From Lachnospiraceae bacterium (GTDB lineage: Bacteria > Bacillota > Clostridia > Lachnospirales > Lachnospiraceae), in the NCBI GenBank assembly GCA_022791975.1, contig JAAWAC010000013.1, positions 1 to 64,000 on the forward strand: a DNA stretch of 64,000 bases, in the 5' to 3' direction. The notes below the pieces were generated by a model that worked only from the letters and a program-made list of their open reading frames with translations, was not told where the DNA came from and did not search any database. This document shows positions 1 through 7,712 of the stretch, piece after piece. Numbering within the stretch: the first letter of the stretch is position 1; each line of letters starts with the position of its first letter. The position numbers and the translations under genes are program-made.

Positions 1-111
1 GTCACTGGCAGCTTTGGGGTTTTTCAGCTTTTCAGCGATATACGTTATCTTTTCGTCAAGATCCTCATAAAAAAGCGGCAGGTAACGTAATCTGTATCTC
101 TTATCATACAT
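1..111 (-). CDS. RelE/ParE-family toxin, N-terminal part (cut by window edge)
   Basis: Only the first 37 codons are inside the window, reading MYDKRYRLRYLPLFYEDL and onward on the minus strand. The pattern of a short basic strand followed by an amphipathic helix with YEDLDEKITYIAEKL is typical of type II toxins of the RelE/ParE superfamily (mRNA interferases or gyrase inhibitors). The ATG at 109-111 lies inside the last codons of the upstream antitoxin-like gene (8-base overlap), the translational coupling usual for antitoxin-toxin operons. The catalytic C-terminal half is not visible, so RelE and ParE cannot be told apart. Confidence 0.6.
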   Translation of the reverse strand, partial: MYDKRYRLRYLPLFYEDLDEKITYIAEKLKNPKAASD

Positions 112-343
112 TTATTTTTTTCCGAAGGCTTCCAAACACTTCCTCATGGGTCATTCTTCGGTTGTCCTCTGCGGCTGCCCGGTCTGCCTTGTCCAGTGCC
201 GCCTCTACGCCATCTGTAAGCCGGGAATACATGTCCAGACTGAGAACCATCATAGCGCCATATCCGTTTTTTCCCTGCCTGCCAGACCAAAGAAAGAAGA
301 CCGTGCCCGTCTCTGTGGCATGGTCTTTTCTTTCCACAACCAA
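104..343 (-). CDS. YefM/Phd-like antitoxin, possibly with a damaged N-terminus
   Basis: This 79-codon frame precedes and overlaps the toxin start. Its centre (KNGYGAMMVLSLDMYSRL) matches the conserved 'NG.G..VVMS...Y..L' core of YefM/Phd antitoxins, and the C-terminal part is charged and helical, as expected for a toxin-binding tail. The usual N-terminal DNA-binding segment is not recognisable: the first 25 residues are atypical and no good ribosome binding site precedes the ATG. The gene may have lost its true 5' end. The pair sits in an eroded region left of a tRNA gene. Confidence 0.5.
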   Translation of the reverse strand: MVVERKDHATETGTVFFLWSGRQGKNGYGAMMVLSLDMYSRLTDGVEAALDKADRAAAEDNRRMTHEEVFGSLRKKINV

Positions 344-574
344 ATCTCATTTAAAGGAGGTCCACAAATGGAGACTGAAAAACAAACTGCTGCCCCCTGC
401 CCCGGCAGGCAGGAAGCCCAAAGCCAGGTTCTCCCCTGCAAAGGCAGCCTACTATGTATTCCTGGGTTTTTATGATGTTCCTGGTGGCCGGAAAGAATGC
501 AGATAAAGGATATCCATTGGACCATACAGGATTTTGTGGTATTATGAATATGGAGAAATATATGTATAAGGCAG
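344..574 (+). other. Short-ORF remnant with a strong Shine-Dalgarno
   Basis: An AAAGGAGGT lies 6 bases before an ATG at 368. The frame from this ATG ends at 475 after 35 codons of undistinguished sequence. The next frame over, from about 371 to 506, reads more like protein (a basic stretch, then AAYYVFLGFYDVPGG). One base lost just after the ATG would join the two. I cannot name the product. It may be a decayed small gene upstream of the Rpn-family gene. Confidence 0.25.
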
Positions 575-1455
575 GTGACATCATTGATAGAACATAACGC
601 AGAAATTCCAGAAAATTCACAGCAAGAATCCGTTCCTGTAATGAAACGCACCATTAAAGACAGCGTTTTTACAAACCTTTTTAAAGATAAAAAGTATTTG
701 ATACAGTTATATCAGGCACTTCACCCAGATGATAAACAAACTACCGAAGATGACCTAAAAGATATCACAATCAATCATGTTCTTGTTGATGATATCTATA
801 ACGACCTGGGATTTTCTGTAGGTAACCGGCTTTTGATACTGATAGAGGCTCAGACCACATGGACAGTAAATATTTTGTTTCGTATCCTTATGTATCTTGT
901 ACAGACATATCGGGAATATTTTAGAGTAACAGAACAGGATATTTATAACAGTACAAAATTGAAAATGCCCAAACCAGAATTGTATGTTATATATCTGGGC
1001 AACAGAAAAGAACAGCCAGAAGAAATATCTTTTTCAGAAGAGTTATTCGGAGGGGAGGATATTTGCATAGATGTTAAAGCTAAGATCATCTATGATGGAA
1101 GAGAAGATGATATTATTCACCAGTATATTACATTTACCAGAATATGCAGGAACAAGTATCGATTCATGGAAGGACTAGAAAAGCTATACAGGAAGCAATC
1201 CGCGTCTGCAAAGACAGGAATGTGCTGAAGGAATATCTCGAAAGCAAAGAAAAGGAGGTTGTCAATATGATGATGGAATTATATGATCAGGAAGAAGTTA
1301 TGCGTTCCTATGTCAAAAGCAAGGAACATGATACAAAAGTTGAAACAGCAAAACGATATTTGTCACTGGGGAAATTATCCTTTGAAGAAATTGCGATTGG
1401 TTCTGGTCTTTCTATAGAAGAAGTGGAGGAACTGGCTAGCTTGCAATTAGCATAA
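575..1455 (+). pseudogene. Rpn-family (PD-(D/E)XK) nuclease/putative transposase, frameshifted
   Basis: The first frame (575-1228) carries the hallmark opening MKRTIKDSVFTNLFKDKKYL and the core LLILIEAQTTWT of the Rpn/PD-(D/E)XK 'transposase' family (recombination-promoting nucleases). Near 1144 the homology jumps to the next frame, where RTRKAIQEAIRVCKDR and LKEYLESKEKEVV continue the normal family C-terminus to 1455. TGCAGGAACAAG at the junction is explained by loss of one base from an expected TGC-GAG-GAA-CAA. The gene therefore looks like a single-base-deletion pseudogene. The GTG at 575 or TTG at 584 are possible starts; the ATG at 641 is internal to the family's conserved N-terminus. 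These genes are common, mobile and often broken in Lachnospiraceae. Confidence 0.75.
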
Positions 1456-1554
1456 TTTTTAAAGACTATTTTCTGGAAAATAAAAGCGGGATATCTAAAC
1501 ATACAAGATATCCTGCTTTTGTTCCAAGCAAACTGTATTTTGTAAATAATACCT

Positions 1555-1842
1555 TTAAAAAACAGTAAATATTTCTGAAATTTCTTGTTCGTAATCTTCT
1601 GCTTCCACCAATTCACTTCTTGACTTTGCAATATCGCCAAGTATCCTTTTTATTTCATCTTGACGAGTATTTATTGCACGCTCCAATGAAGTAACATCAA
1701 AAGACATTTGTGTATCATCCAATCCATTTTGAAGCGTTTCTATGACTGTTAAATATTTTTGCTTATCATCTGTTAATTGAGTAATCTTCCGCTCATTAGC
1801 TTTCTGCAATCTACTTTTTCGAACATAATCATTATCAAACAC
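1555..1842 (-). CDS. Unrecognised coiled-coil fragment
   Basis: A 95-codon minus-strand frame from a GTG (1842), rich in Lys, Glu and Gln with heptad-like spacing. The open frame extends upstream of the GTG with sensible protein (FVLFDLPQRKNSYFFHLGVF) until a TAA near 1896, so the visible piece is probably the C-terminal remnant of a larger protein. No ribosome binding site of note. I do not recognise the family. Its place beside a broken Rpn gene suggests decayed mobile DNA. Confidence 0.35.
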   Translation of the reverse strand: MFDNDYVRKSRLQKANERKITQLTDDKQKYLTVIETLQNGLDDTQMSFDVTSLERAINTRQDEIKRILGDIAKSRSELVEAEDYEQEISEIFTVF

Positions 1843-2011
1843 ACCAAGATGAAAGAAATAGCTGTTTTTTCGTTGCGGTAAATCAAAAAGTACAAATTAG
1901 CAGACCTTGTTTTTCCCGCCAGGGGGTTCGATTCCGTTTAGGATTTCCCCTACAGGCGGCAGGTCGAAAATACAGACATGAAAAGAGGTTATGCCTAAAT
2001 CCCTGAAGGAA

Positions 2012-2044
2012 CAAAAATGCCGCAACCCTTGAAGTTACGGCATT
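2012..2044 (-). terminator. Rho-independent terminator of tRNA-Arg
   Basis: On the minus strand, ATGCCGTAAC pairs with GTTGCGGCAT (one mismatch) around a short loop and is followed by TTTTTG. It begins a few bases beyond the 3' end of tRNA-Arg. Confidence 0.75.
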
Positions 2045-2048
2045 CCAG

Positions 2049-2122
<74 letters not shown>

Positions 2123-2171
2123 TTGTATGAAAAACCTGCTAATAAGCAAGTCATTCAGCTAGAAAAAAGTT

Positions 2172-2248
2172 GATTCTACGTTGCTCTGGCAATCGAACAC
2201 CTACCACTTAGGAGGCTCCTGTTATATCCATTTAACTAAGGGAACTGA
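2172..2248 (-). pseudogene. Decayed tRNA-Arg(CCT)-like copy
   Basis: Minus-strand sequence keeps tRNA traits: a D-arm-like CTTAGTTAAATGGATATAA, an anticodon loop CTCCTAA identical to that of the tRNA-Arg next door, and a T-loop-like GTTCGATT. The anticodon stem does not pair and the T-arm is short by several bases, so a functional tRNA is unlikely. It lies 50 bases upstream of the intact tRNA-Arg. Confidence 0.6.
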
Positions 2249-2280
2249 TGCTGCTTTTGTGCCTCTTTCATTAGCAGAAA

Positions 2281-2340
2281 GTAACGAACGCAACTAAAAC
2301 TTAGCAGGCGAACACTCTACGCATCTCAGCTACGAAAACG
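2281..2340 (-). pseudogene. Second decayed tRNA-like copy
   Basis: Minus strand reads CGTTTTCGTAGCTGAGATG, then GTAGAGTG, a CTGCTAA loop and GCGTTCGTTAC, following the tRNA-Arg plan with many changes and a collapsed T-arm. Its upstream flank (TACGAAAACGTATATGAAATAAC on the plus strand, read in two parts) resembles the flank of the intact tRNA-Arg (TACGAGGACTTGTATGAA), so the unit was probably duplicated in tandem and then decayed. Confidence 0.5.
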
Positions 2341-2416
2341 TATATGAAATAACACACAAAGCAAGCTGCATTTTCCACACCCTTACATTATACCAGACTC
2401 CATCTACAATTACAAA

Positions 2417-4048
2417 TCAAAAATCCCCTCGGCGGTTTCTTTTTTTGGGTGTCCGCTGGTAGCGGACAGAAGGACCACTTCTGTGTCTGGAGCTGGTGCC
2501 GGTTCTGCGGCGCCGGTTTTTCCGGTAGCGAGAGCGCCGATGGTTTCCGGAAATCCGTTCCCGGAAATAGAAATGTCTCCAAAGCTTACGAAGGAAAATC
2601 AACAGCAATATTACTATAACAATGACCAGAATAAAAATCAAGACCAATCTGATATTTATCTTAATAAAAGTTTTCTTGGTGTCCTCCGTGTCCTGTCCGG
2701 CTTCCTGGGACTCCTTGGTGTCCTGCCCAACCGGGGACTCCTGATCGGCCCCTGTTTCCTTATTAAAAGTAAACTCCTGGATAGCAGATTTGGCTAAGTC
2801 AATGGTCGTGCGGCCCACAGGCTGTCCCTGATACGTGTAGGATAGGGTGGCTACCACATCGGGATCAATGCCCTCATTCTGAAATTCCAGGGTGGGGGAG
2901 GCCTCGGAAAAAGCCACACCGTTGGGGAGGACAATATAGCCGTTGGGATTTACCTCCACCAGTGAACGGGAACCACCAAAAATGCTGCTTCCAGTGTGGA
3001 AAAAGTTGGAGTTGTCCACGGAAAAATTGGTTTCATTGGAAGCAATATTGATCTTACTAAAATTATCCGAGGCGTAATCCAGCAAAAGAGCTGTATCAGC
3101 GTACAGTGGAACCACTGGCCCGTCCGCGCTGTGGGTGCGCATGGTGACAACGATAAGCGTCATGCCATTGCGCTCGGACACGGTCACCAGAGTATTTAAG
3201 GCAGCGTCTGTAGCACCAGGCTTGCCGGCGATCACAGTATTGTCCAGGTAATCGCTGTCACCCCGGAAAGGAAAAATCATTTTGTGATGATTTTTCATAT
3301 AAGTCATGGTTTCATCCTTGTTGGTGGCGCGCATATCGTAGGAGGGAGTGCCGGAAATGGTCACAAAAGTCTCATTTTTTATGGCCTCCCGGGTAATCAG
3401 AGCCATGTCGTGGGGGGAGGTATAATGATTTTCATCGTGGAGCCCGTGGGGATTGGCAAAATGGGTGTTGGTACAACCAAGATCCGCGGCTTTCTGGTTC
3501 ATCATATCCGCAAAAGCCTCCACGCTGCCAGCCACATGCTCAGCCAGTCCATTTCCGCATTCATTGGCAGACTCCAGCAAAAGAGCATAGAGAGATTCCT
3601 CCACGGTCAACTCTTCCCCCTCAGTGGTGCCAATACTGCTGCTGCCTGGGGTGATGGAATGGGTGGCGTAGTAGGAATAGGTCATGACCTCATCCAGAGA
3701 AGCGTGCTCCAGTGCCACCAGCGCGGTCATAACTTTGGTAATGCTGGCCGGATACTGGGGCTTGTCCATATCCTTATTATAGAGAATCGTACCTGTGGAC
3801 GCTTCCATAATCACGGCGGAATCCGCGTAAATCTGTGGGCCCTGGGGCCAGTTGGGAATAGAATTGGAATCAATCTCTTTATTATAGTAGGAAAGGCGTT
3901 CCTCCTCCTTTTGTCTGGCAGCCTCCTCAGCGGCGGCTTTTTCTGCGGCTGTCTGGCGACGGGCCTCCACAGGAAGGGGAGTGGCGAAAACAGTAAAAGA
4001 AAGAGAGCAGGCCAAAAGGCCCGCCAGAAATCTATATTGAATCTTCAT
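2417..4048 (-). CDS. D-alanyl-D-alanine carboxypeptidase (peptidase S11, DacF/PBP5-like)
   Basis: A secreted, membrane-anchored penicillin-binding protein that trims the terminal D-Ala from peptidoglycan stem peptides. Residues 1-30 form a signal peptide. The S11 motifs appear as SITK (SxxK, near residue 101) and SAN (SxN, near 159). The third motif is KPG in AGKPGATDAA, where the family normally has KTG(Y/F)TD. A C-terminal beta domain follows, then one hydrophobic segment (about residues 465-485) and a very basic tail rich in Arg, so the anchor is a true transmembrane helix and not the usual amphipathic helix. The start is supported by AAGGAGC 6 bases upstream. It is monocistronic, running away from ileS. 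Confidence 0.9.
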   Translation of the reverse strand: MKIQYRFLAGLLACSLSFTVFATPLPVEARRQTAAEKAAAEEAARQKEEERLSYYNKEIDSNSIPNWPQGPQIYADSAVIMEASTGTILYNKDMDKPQYPASITKVMTALVALEHASLDEVMTYSYYATHSITPGSSSIGTTEGEELTVEESLYALLLESANECGNGLAEHVAGSVEAFADMMNQKAADLGCTNTHFANPHGLHDENHYTSPHDMALITREAIKNETFVTISGTPSYDMRATNKDETMTYMKNHHKMIFPFRGDSDYLDNTVIAGKPGATDAALNTLVTVSERNGMTLIVVTMRTHSADGPVVPLYADTALLLDYASDNFSKINIASNETNFSVDNSNFFHTGSSIFGGSRSLVEVNPNGYIVLPNGVAFSEASPTLEFQNEGIDPDVVATLSYTYQGQPVGRTTIDLAKSAIQEFTFNKETGADQESPVGQDTKESQEAGQDTEDTKKTFIKINIRLVLIFILVIVIVILLLIFLRKLWRHFYFRERISGNHRRSRYRKNRRRRTGTSSRHRSGPSVRYQRTPKKRNRRGDF

Positions 4049-4209
4049 GAAAGCTCCTTATTAGGTAAAATAATACAAAATTGTTACTAAATTATTACTT
4101 GGAATCTATTATATGTTATTTTGCAACCACTGACAAGGGGCGTTTTCTTTAAAATTTCTTTAAAATGCACGGTTTTTCGCGGTTTTCGCCGATTTCGCTG
4201 CCCTCCGGC

Positions 4210-4239
4210 TTGACAAAGACTTTCCTTTCATTATATAAT
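4210..4239 (+). promoter_or_regulatory. Sigma-A promoter of the ileS T-box leader
   Basis: TTGACA at 4210-4215 and TATAAT at 4234-4239 with an 18-base spacer. Both hexamers are perfect. Transcription would start near 4246 and run through the T-box leader into ileS. Confidence 0.85.
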
Positions 4240-4249
4240 GCCAGATGAA

Positions 4250-4500
4250 AGAAACCAGGGAAGGCGTTGAAAAAGACAGTAGGATTATCGCAAAAGGCAA
4301 AGCGAGCCGGGGAGGGTGAGAGCCCGGTGCGAGTAGGGATTATCTGAAAATCACTTTGGAGCTTCAGGCTGAAGAATCGCAGTAGGCACTGACGGAATCC
4401 TCCGTTATCGGGAGCGCATGTGATGGCATGCTGTAACAGGTGGTATAGCGAAGCGCAGCTTTCGTCCTATTACAGGGATGGAAGCTTTTTATTATTCAAA
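4250..4500 (+). promoter_or_regulatory. T-box riboswitch leader (tRNA-Ile sensing) upstream of ileS
   Basis: The leader contains the conserved T-box sequence AGGTGGTATAGCG at 4438-4450, whose TGGT would pair with the ACCA end of uncharged tRNA-Ile. It is directly followed by an intrinsic terminator at 4457-4491: AGCTTTCGTCC pairs with GGATGGAAGCT, then a T-run. Upstream 4250-4400 has the long Stem I-like paired region and a small ACGGA/TCCGT hairpin (Stem III-like). Uncharged tRNA-Ile should stabilise the antiterminator and switch ileS on. The Ile specifier codon (ATC) is plausible in this region but I could not place it firmly. Confidence 0.87.
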
Positions 4501-4517
4501 GAAAGGGAGCACTGAGC

Positions 4518-7500
4518 ATGTACGAAAAAGTATCCACAGACCTGAACTTTGTTGAAAGAGAAAAACAGGTAGAGAATTTCTGGAGAGAACACGATATTTT
4601 TCGCAAGAGCATGGAAAATCGTAAGGATGGAAAGACTTACACCTTTTATGACGGACCGCCTACGGCCAACGGAAAACCACATATCGGTCATGTGTTGACC
4701 CGGGTGATCAAAGATATGATTCCCCGCTACCGGACCATGAAAGGCTATATGGTACCCCGCAAAGCCGGCTGGGACACCCATGGCCTTCCGGTGGAGCTGG
4801 AGGTGGAAAAGCTTCTGGGACTGGATGGTAAGGAGCAGATTGAGGAATATGGTCTCGATCCCTTTATTTCCAAATGTAAAGAAAGTGTGTGGAAATATAA
4901 GGGAATGTGGGAGGATTTCTCCGGCACAGTAGGCTTTTGGGCTGACATGGACGACCCTTACGTAACCTATCACGATGACTTTATTGAGTCCGAGTGGTGG
5001 GCCCTGAAAGAAATCTGGAACAAGGGCCTGTTGTACAAGGGCTTTAAGATTGTGCCTTATTGCCCCCGCTGCGGGACTCCTCTGTCCTCCCATGAGGTGG
5101 CGCAGGGCTACAAGGCTGTAAAGGAACGCTCCGCCATTGTACGCTTTAAGGCTGTGGGGGAGGACGCCTATTTCCTGGCCTGGACCACCACCCCCTGGAC
5201 TCTGCCCTCCAACACGGCTCTCTGCGTAAATCCGGATGAGACCTATGCGAAGGTAAAGGCAGCAGACGGTCAGGTCTACTATATGGCACAGGCCCTTTTG
5301 GACCGGGTATTGGGAGAGTTGGCCCAGGAGGGTACGCCAGCCTATGAGGTGCTGGAAACCTATGTGGGCAAGGATCTGGAAAACCGGGAATACGAGCCCC
5401 TCTTTGCCTGTGCAGGAGAAGCGGCGGCCCGACAGAAGAAAAAGGCTCATTTTGTCACCAGCGACCACTATGTCACCATGACAGACGGTACGGGAATCGT
5501 GCATATTGCACCGGCCTTTGGTGAGGATGATGCCCGTATTGGAAGGACTTACGATCTGCCCTTTATCCAGTTTGTGGATGGCAAAGGAAATATGACGGAA
5601 GATACCCCCTATGAAGGGAAATTTGTAAAAGATGCGGACCCGCTGATTCTGGTGGACCTTGACAAGGAAGGGAAGCTATTCTCCGCGCCAAAATTTGAGC
5701 ATGATTACCCGCACTGCTGGCGCTGCGATACCCCCCTTATCTACTATGCCCGGGAGTCCTGGTTTATTAAGATGACCGCCGTAAAAGAGGATCTGATCCG
5801 CAATAACAATACCATCAACTGGATTCCTGAGAGCATTGGCAAGGGAAGATTCGGGGATTGGCTGGAAAATATTCAGGACTGGGGGATTTCCCGGAACCGT
5901 TACTGGGGTACCCCTCTCAATGTATGGGAGTGCCAGTGCGGGCATATGCATTCCGTGGGAAGCCGTCAGGAGCTCTTTGAACTCAGCGGAAGGGAAGAGG
6001 CAAAGACCGTGGAGCTGCACCGGCCTTATATTGACCAGATCACCTTCTCCTGTCCCAAGTGTGGCAAGCCTATGCACCGGGTGCCGGAGGTGATCGACTG
6101 TTGGTTTGATTCCGGAGCCATGCCCTTTGCCCAGCATCACTATCCCTTTGAAAATAAGGAGTTATTCGAACAACAGTTCCCTGCTCAGTTTATTTCCGAG
6201 GCAGTGGACCAGACCAGAGGCTGGTTTTATTCCCTGTTGGCTGAATCCACCCTGATCTTCAACAAGGCTCCCTACGAAAATGTTATTGTGCTGGGCCATG
6301 TACAGGATGAAAACGGGCAGAAAATGAGCAAATCCAAGGGAAACGCCGTAGACCCCTTTGATGCCCTGGCCACCTATGGGGCGGACGCAATCCGCTGGTA
6401 TTTCTACATTAACAGTGCGCCCTGGCTGCCCAACCGCTTCCACGGCAAGGCAGTGATGGAGGGACAGCGCAAGTTTATGGGAACTCTGTGGAATACCTAT
6501 GCCTTCTTTGTGCTGTACGCAAACATTGATGGATTTGACGCCACCCAATATACCCTGGACTATGAGAAGCTTTCTGTGATGGATAAATGGCTCTTGTCCA
6601 GGCTGAATACCACAGTAAAGCGGGTGGACAGCGATTTGGAGAATTACCGGATTCCGGAGGCGGCCAGATCCCTCCAGGAGTTTGTGGATGATATGAGTAA
6701 CTGGTATGTGCGCCGGAGCCGGGAGCGCTTCTGGGCCAAGGGCATGGAGCAGGACAAAATCAATGCCTATATGACCCTATATACAGCCCTGGTGACCATT
6801 TCCCAGGCAGCTGCCCCCATGGTTCCCTTTATGACTGAGGATATCTACCGCAATCTGGTTTGCAGCATTGACAAACATGCACCGGAAAGCATTCATCTGT
6901 GTGACTTCCCCTCAGTACAGGAGGGGTGGATTGACGACCAGCTGGAGGAATATATGAAAGAGGTGCTGGACGTGGTGGTTAAGGGAAGGGCCTGCCGGAA
7001 TGCGGCCAACATCAAGAACCGCCAGCCCATCGGGACCATGTTTATCAAGGCCTCCTATAGCTTCCCGGAGTATTATAAGGAGATCGTGGAGGATGAGCTA
7101 AATGTAAAACAAGTGATTTTCACCCAGGATGTGCGGGAATTTACCTCCTACACTTTTAAGCCTCAGCTGAAAACCGTGGGTCCTAAATACGGCAAGCTTT
7201 TGGGAGGCATCAAAAAAGAGCTGGAGAGTCTGGATGGAAACAAGGCCATGGATGTGCTGGAGGCAGAAGGTGCATTAAAATTTGACATTCAGGGCACTGA
7301 GGTGGTATTATCTAAAGAGGACCTTTTGATTGAGATGACGCAGAAGGAAGGCTATGTGTCCGAGGCGGATAACTCTGTTACCGTTGTGTTGGATACCAAC
7401 CTGACGCCGGAGCTGATTGAAGAGGGCTTTGTATACGAGATTATCAGCAAGATCCAGACGATGCGCAAGGATGCGGGGTTTGAGGTAATGGATCACATTG

Positions 7501-7670
7501 CAGTATTTATCAGTGGCAATGAGCGGATAGCTGAAATCGTGGAGAAGAATCAGAGCGCCATTCAGGAAAAGGTACTGGCAAACGCCGTAATAATGGGGCA
7601 GCAGACATCCGTTTCCAAGGAATGGAACGTAAATGGAGAAAACGTGACCATTGGAGTAGAAAAGATTTAA
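4518..7670 (+). CDS. ileS: Isoleucyl-tRNA synthetase, long (IleRS2-like) form
   Basis: Charges tRNA-Ile with isoleucine in the cytoplasm. The class I signatures are HIGH (in NGKPHIGHVL, near residue 58) and KMSKS (near 602). At 1050 residues it is longer than the roughly 930-residue bacterial type 1 enzyme, and phrases such as KAGWDTHGLPVELEVE and GISRNRYWGTPLNVWEC fit the eukaryote-like type 2 family, known for low mupirocin sensitivity. The editing (CP1) domain lies between the two motifs, with the usual TTTPWTLPSN stretch. AAGGGAGC precedes the ATG. Expression is expected to follow tRNA-Ile charging through the T-box leader. glgP starts 42 bases downstream. Confidence 0.97.
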   Translation: MYEKVSTDLNFVEREKQVENFWREHDIFRKSMENRKDGKTYTFYDGPPTANGKPHIGHVLTRVIKDMIPRYRTMKGYMVPRKAGWDTHGLPVELEVEKLLGLDGKEQIEEYGLDPFISKCKESVWKYKGMWEDFSGTVGFWADMDDPYVTYHDDFIESEWWALKEIWNKGLLYKGFKIVPYCPRCGTPLSSHEVAQGYKAVKERSAIVRFKAVGEDAYFLAWTTTPWTLPSNTALCVNPDETYAKVKAADGQVYYMAQALLDRVLGELAQEGTPAYEVLETYVGKDLENREYEPLFACAGEAAARQKKKAHFVTSDHYVTMTDGTGIVHIAPAFGEDDARIGRTYDLPFIQFVDGKGNMTEDTPYEGKFVKDADPLILVDLDKEGKLFSAPKFEHDYPHCWRCDTPLIYYARESWFIKMTAVKEDLIRNNNTINWIPESIGKGRFGDWLENIQDWGISRNRYWGTPLNVWECQCGHMHSVGSRQELFELSGREEAKTVELHRPYIDQITFSCPKCGKPMHRVPEVIDCWFDSGAMPFAQHHYPFENKELFEQQFPAQFISEAVDQTRGWFYSLLAESTLIFNKAPYENVIVLGHVQDENGQKMSKSKGNAVDPFDALATYGADAIRWYFYINSAPWLPNRFHGKAVMEGQRKFMGTLWNTYAFFVLYANIDGFDATQYTLDYEKLSVMDKWLLSRLNTTVKRVDSDLENYRIPEAARSLQEFVDDMSNWYVRRSRERFWAKGMEQDKINAYMTLYTALVTISQAAAPMVPFMTEDIYRNLVCSIDKHAPESIHLCDFPSVQEGWIDDQLEEYMKEVLDVVVKGRACRNAANIKNRQPIGTMFIKASYSFPEYYKEIVEDELNVKQVIFTQDVREFTSYTFKPQLKTVGPKYGKLLGGIKKELESLDGNKAMDVLEAEGALKFDIQGTEVVLSKEDLLIEMTQKEGYVSEADNSVTVVLDTNLTPELIEEGFVYEIISKIQTMRKDAGFEVMDHIAVFISGNERIAEIVEKNQSAIQEKVLANAVIMGQQTSVSKEWNVNGENVTIGVEKI

Positions 7671-7712
7671 CGGGATGTAGAAAAAAGAAATGAAAGCGGT
7701 GAGGAGAAGCAG

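Noticed and set aside
1900-2011. Attachment-site direct repeat of the tRNA-Arg 3' end
   Set aside because: A T-arm-like GGGGGTTCGATTCC is present, but no exact repeat of the tRNA 3' end was found in the window, so an att pair cannot be shown.
4470-5504. Long minus-strand frame opposite ileS
   Set aside because: It lies wholly antisense to a certain gene and shows no protein family features.
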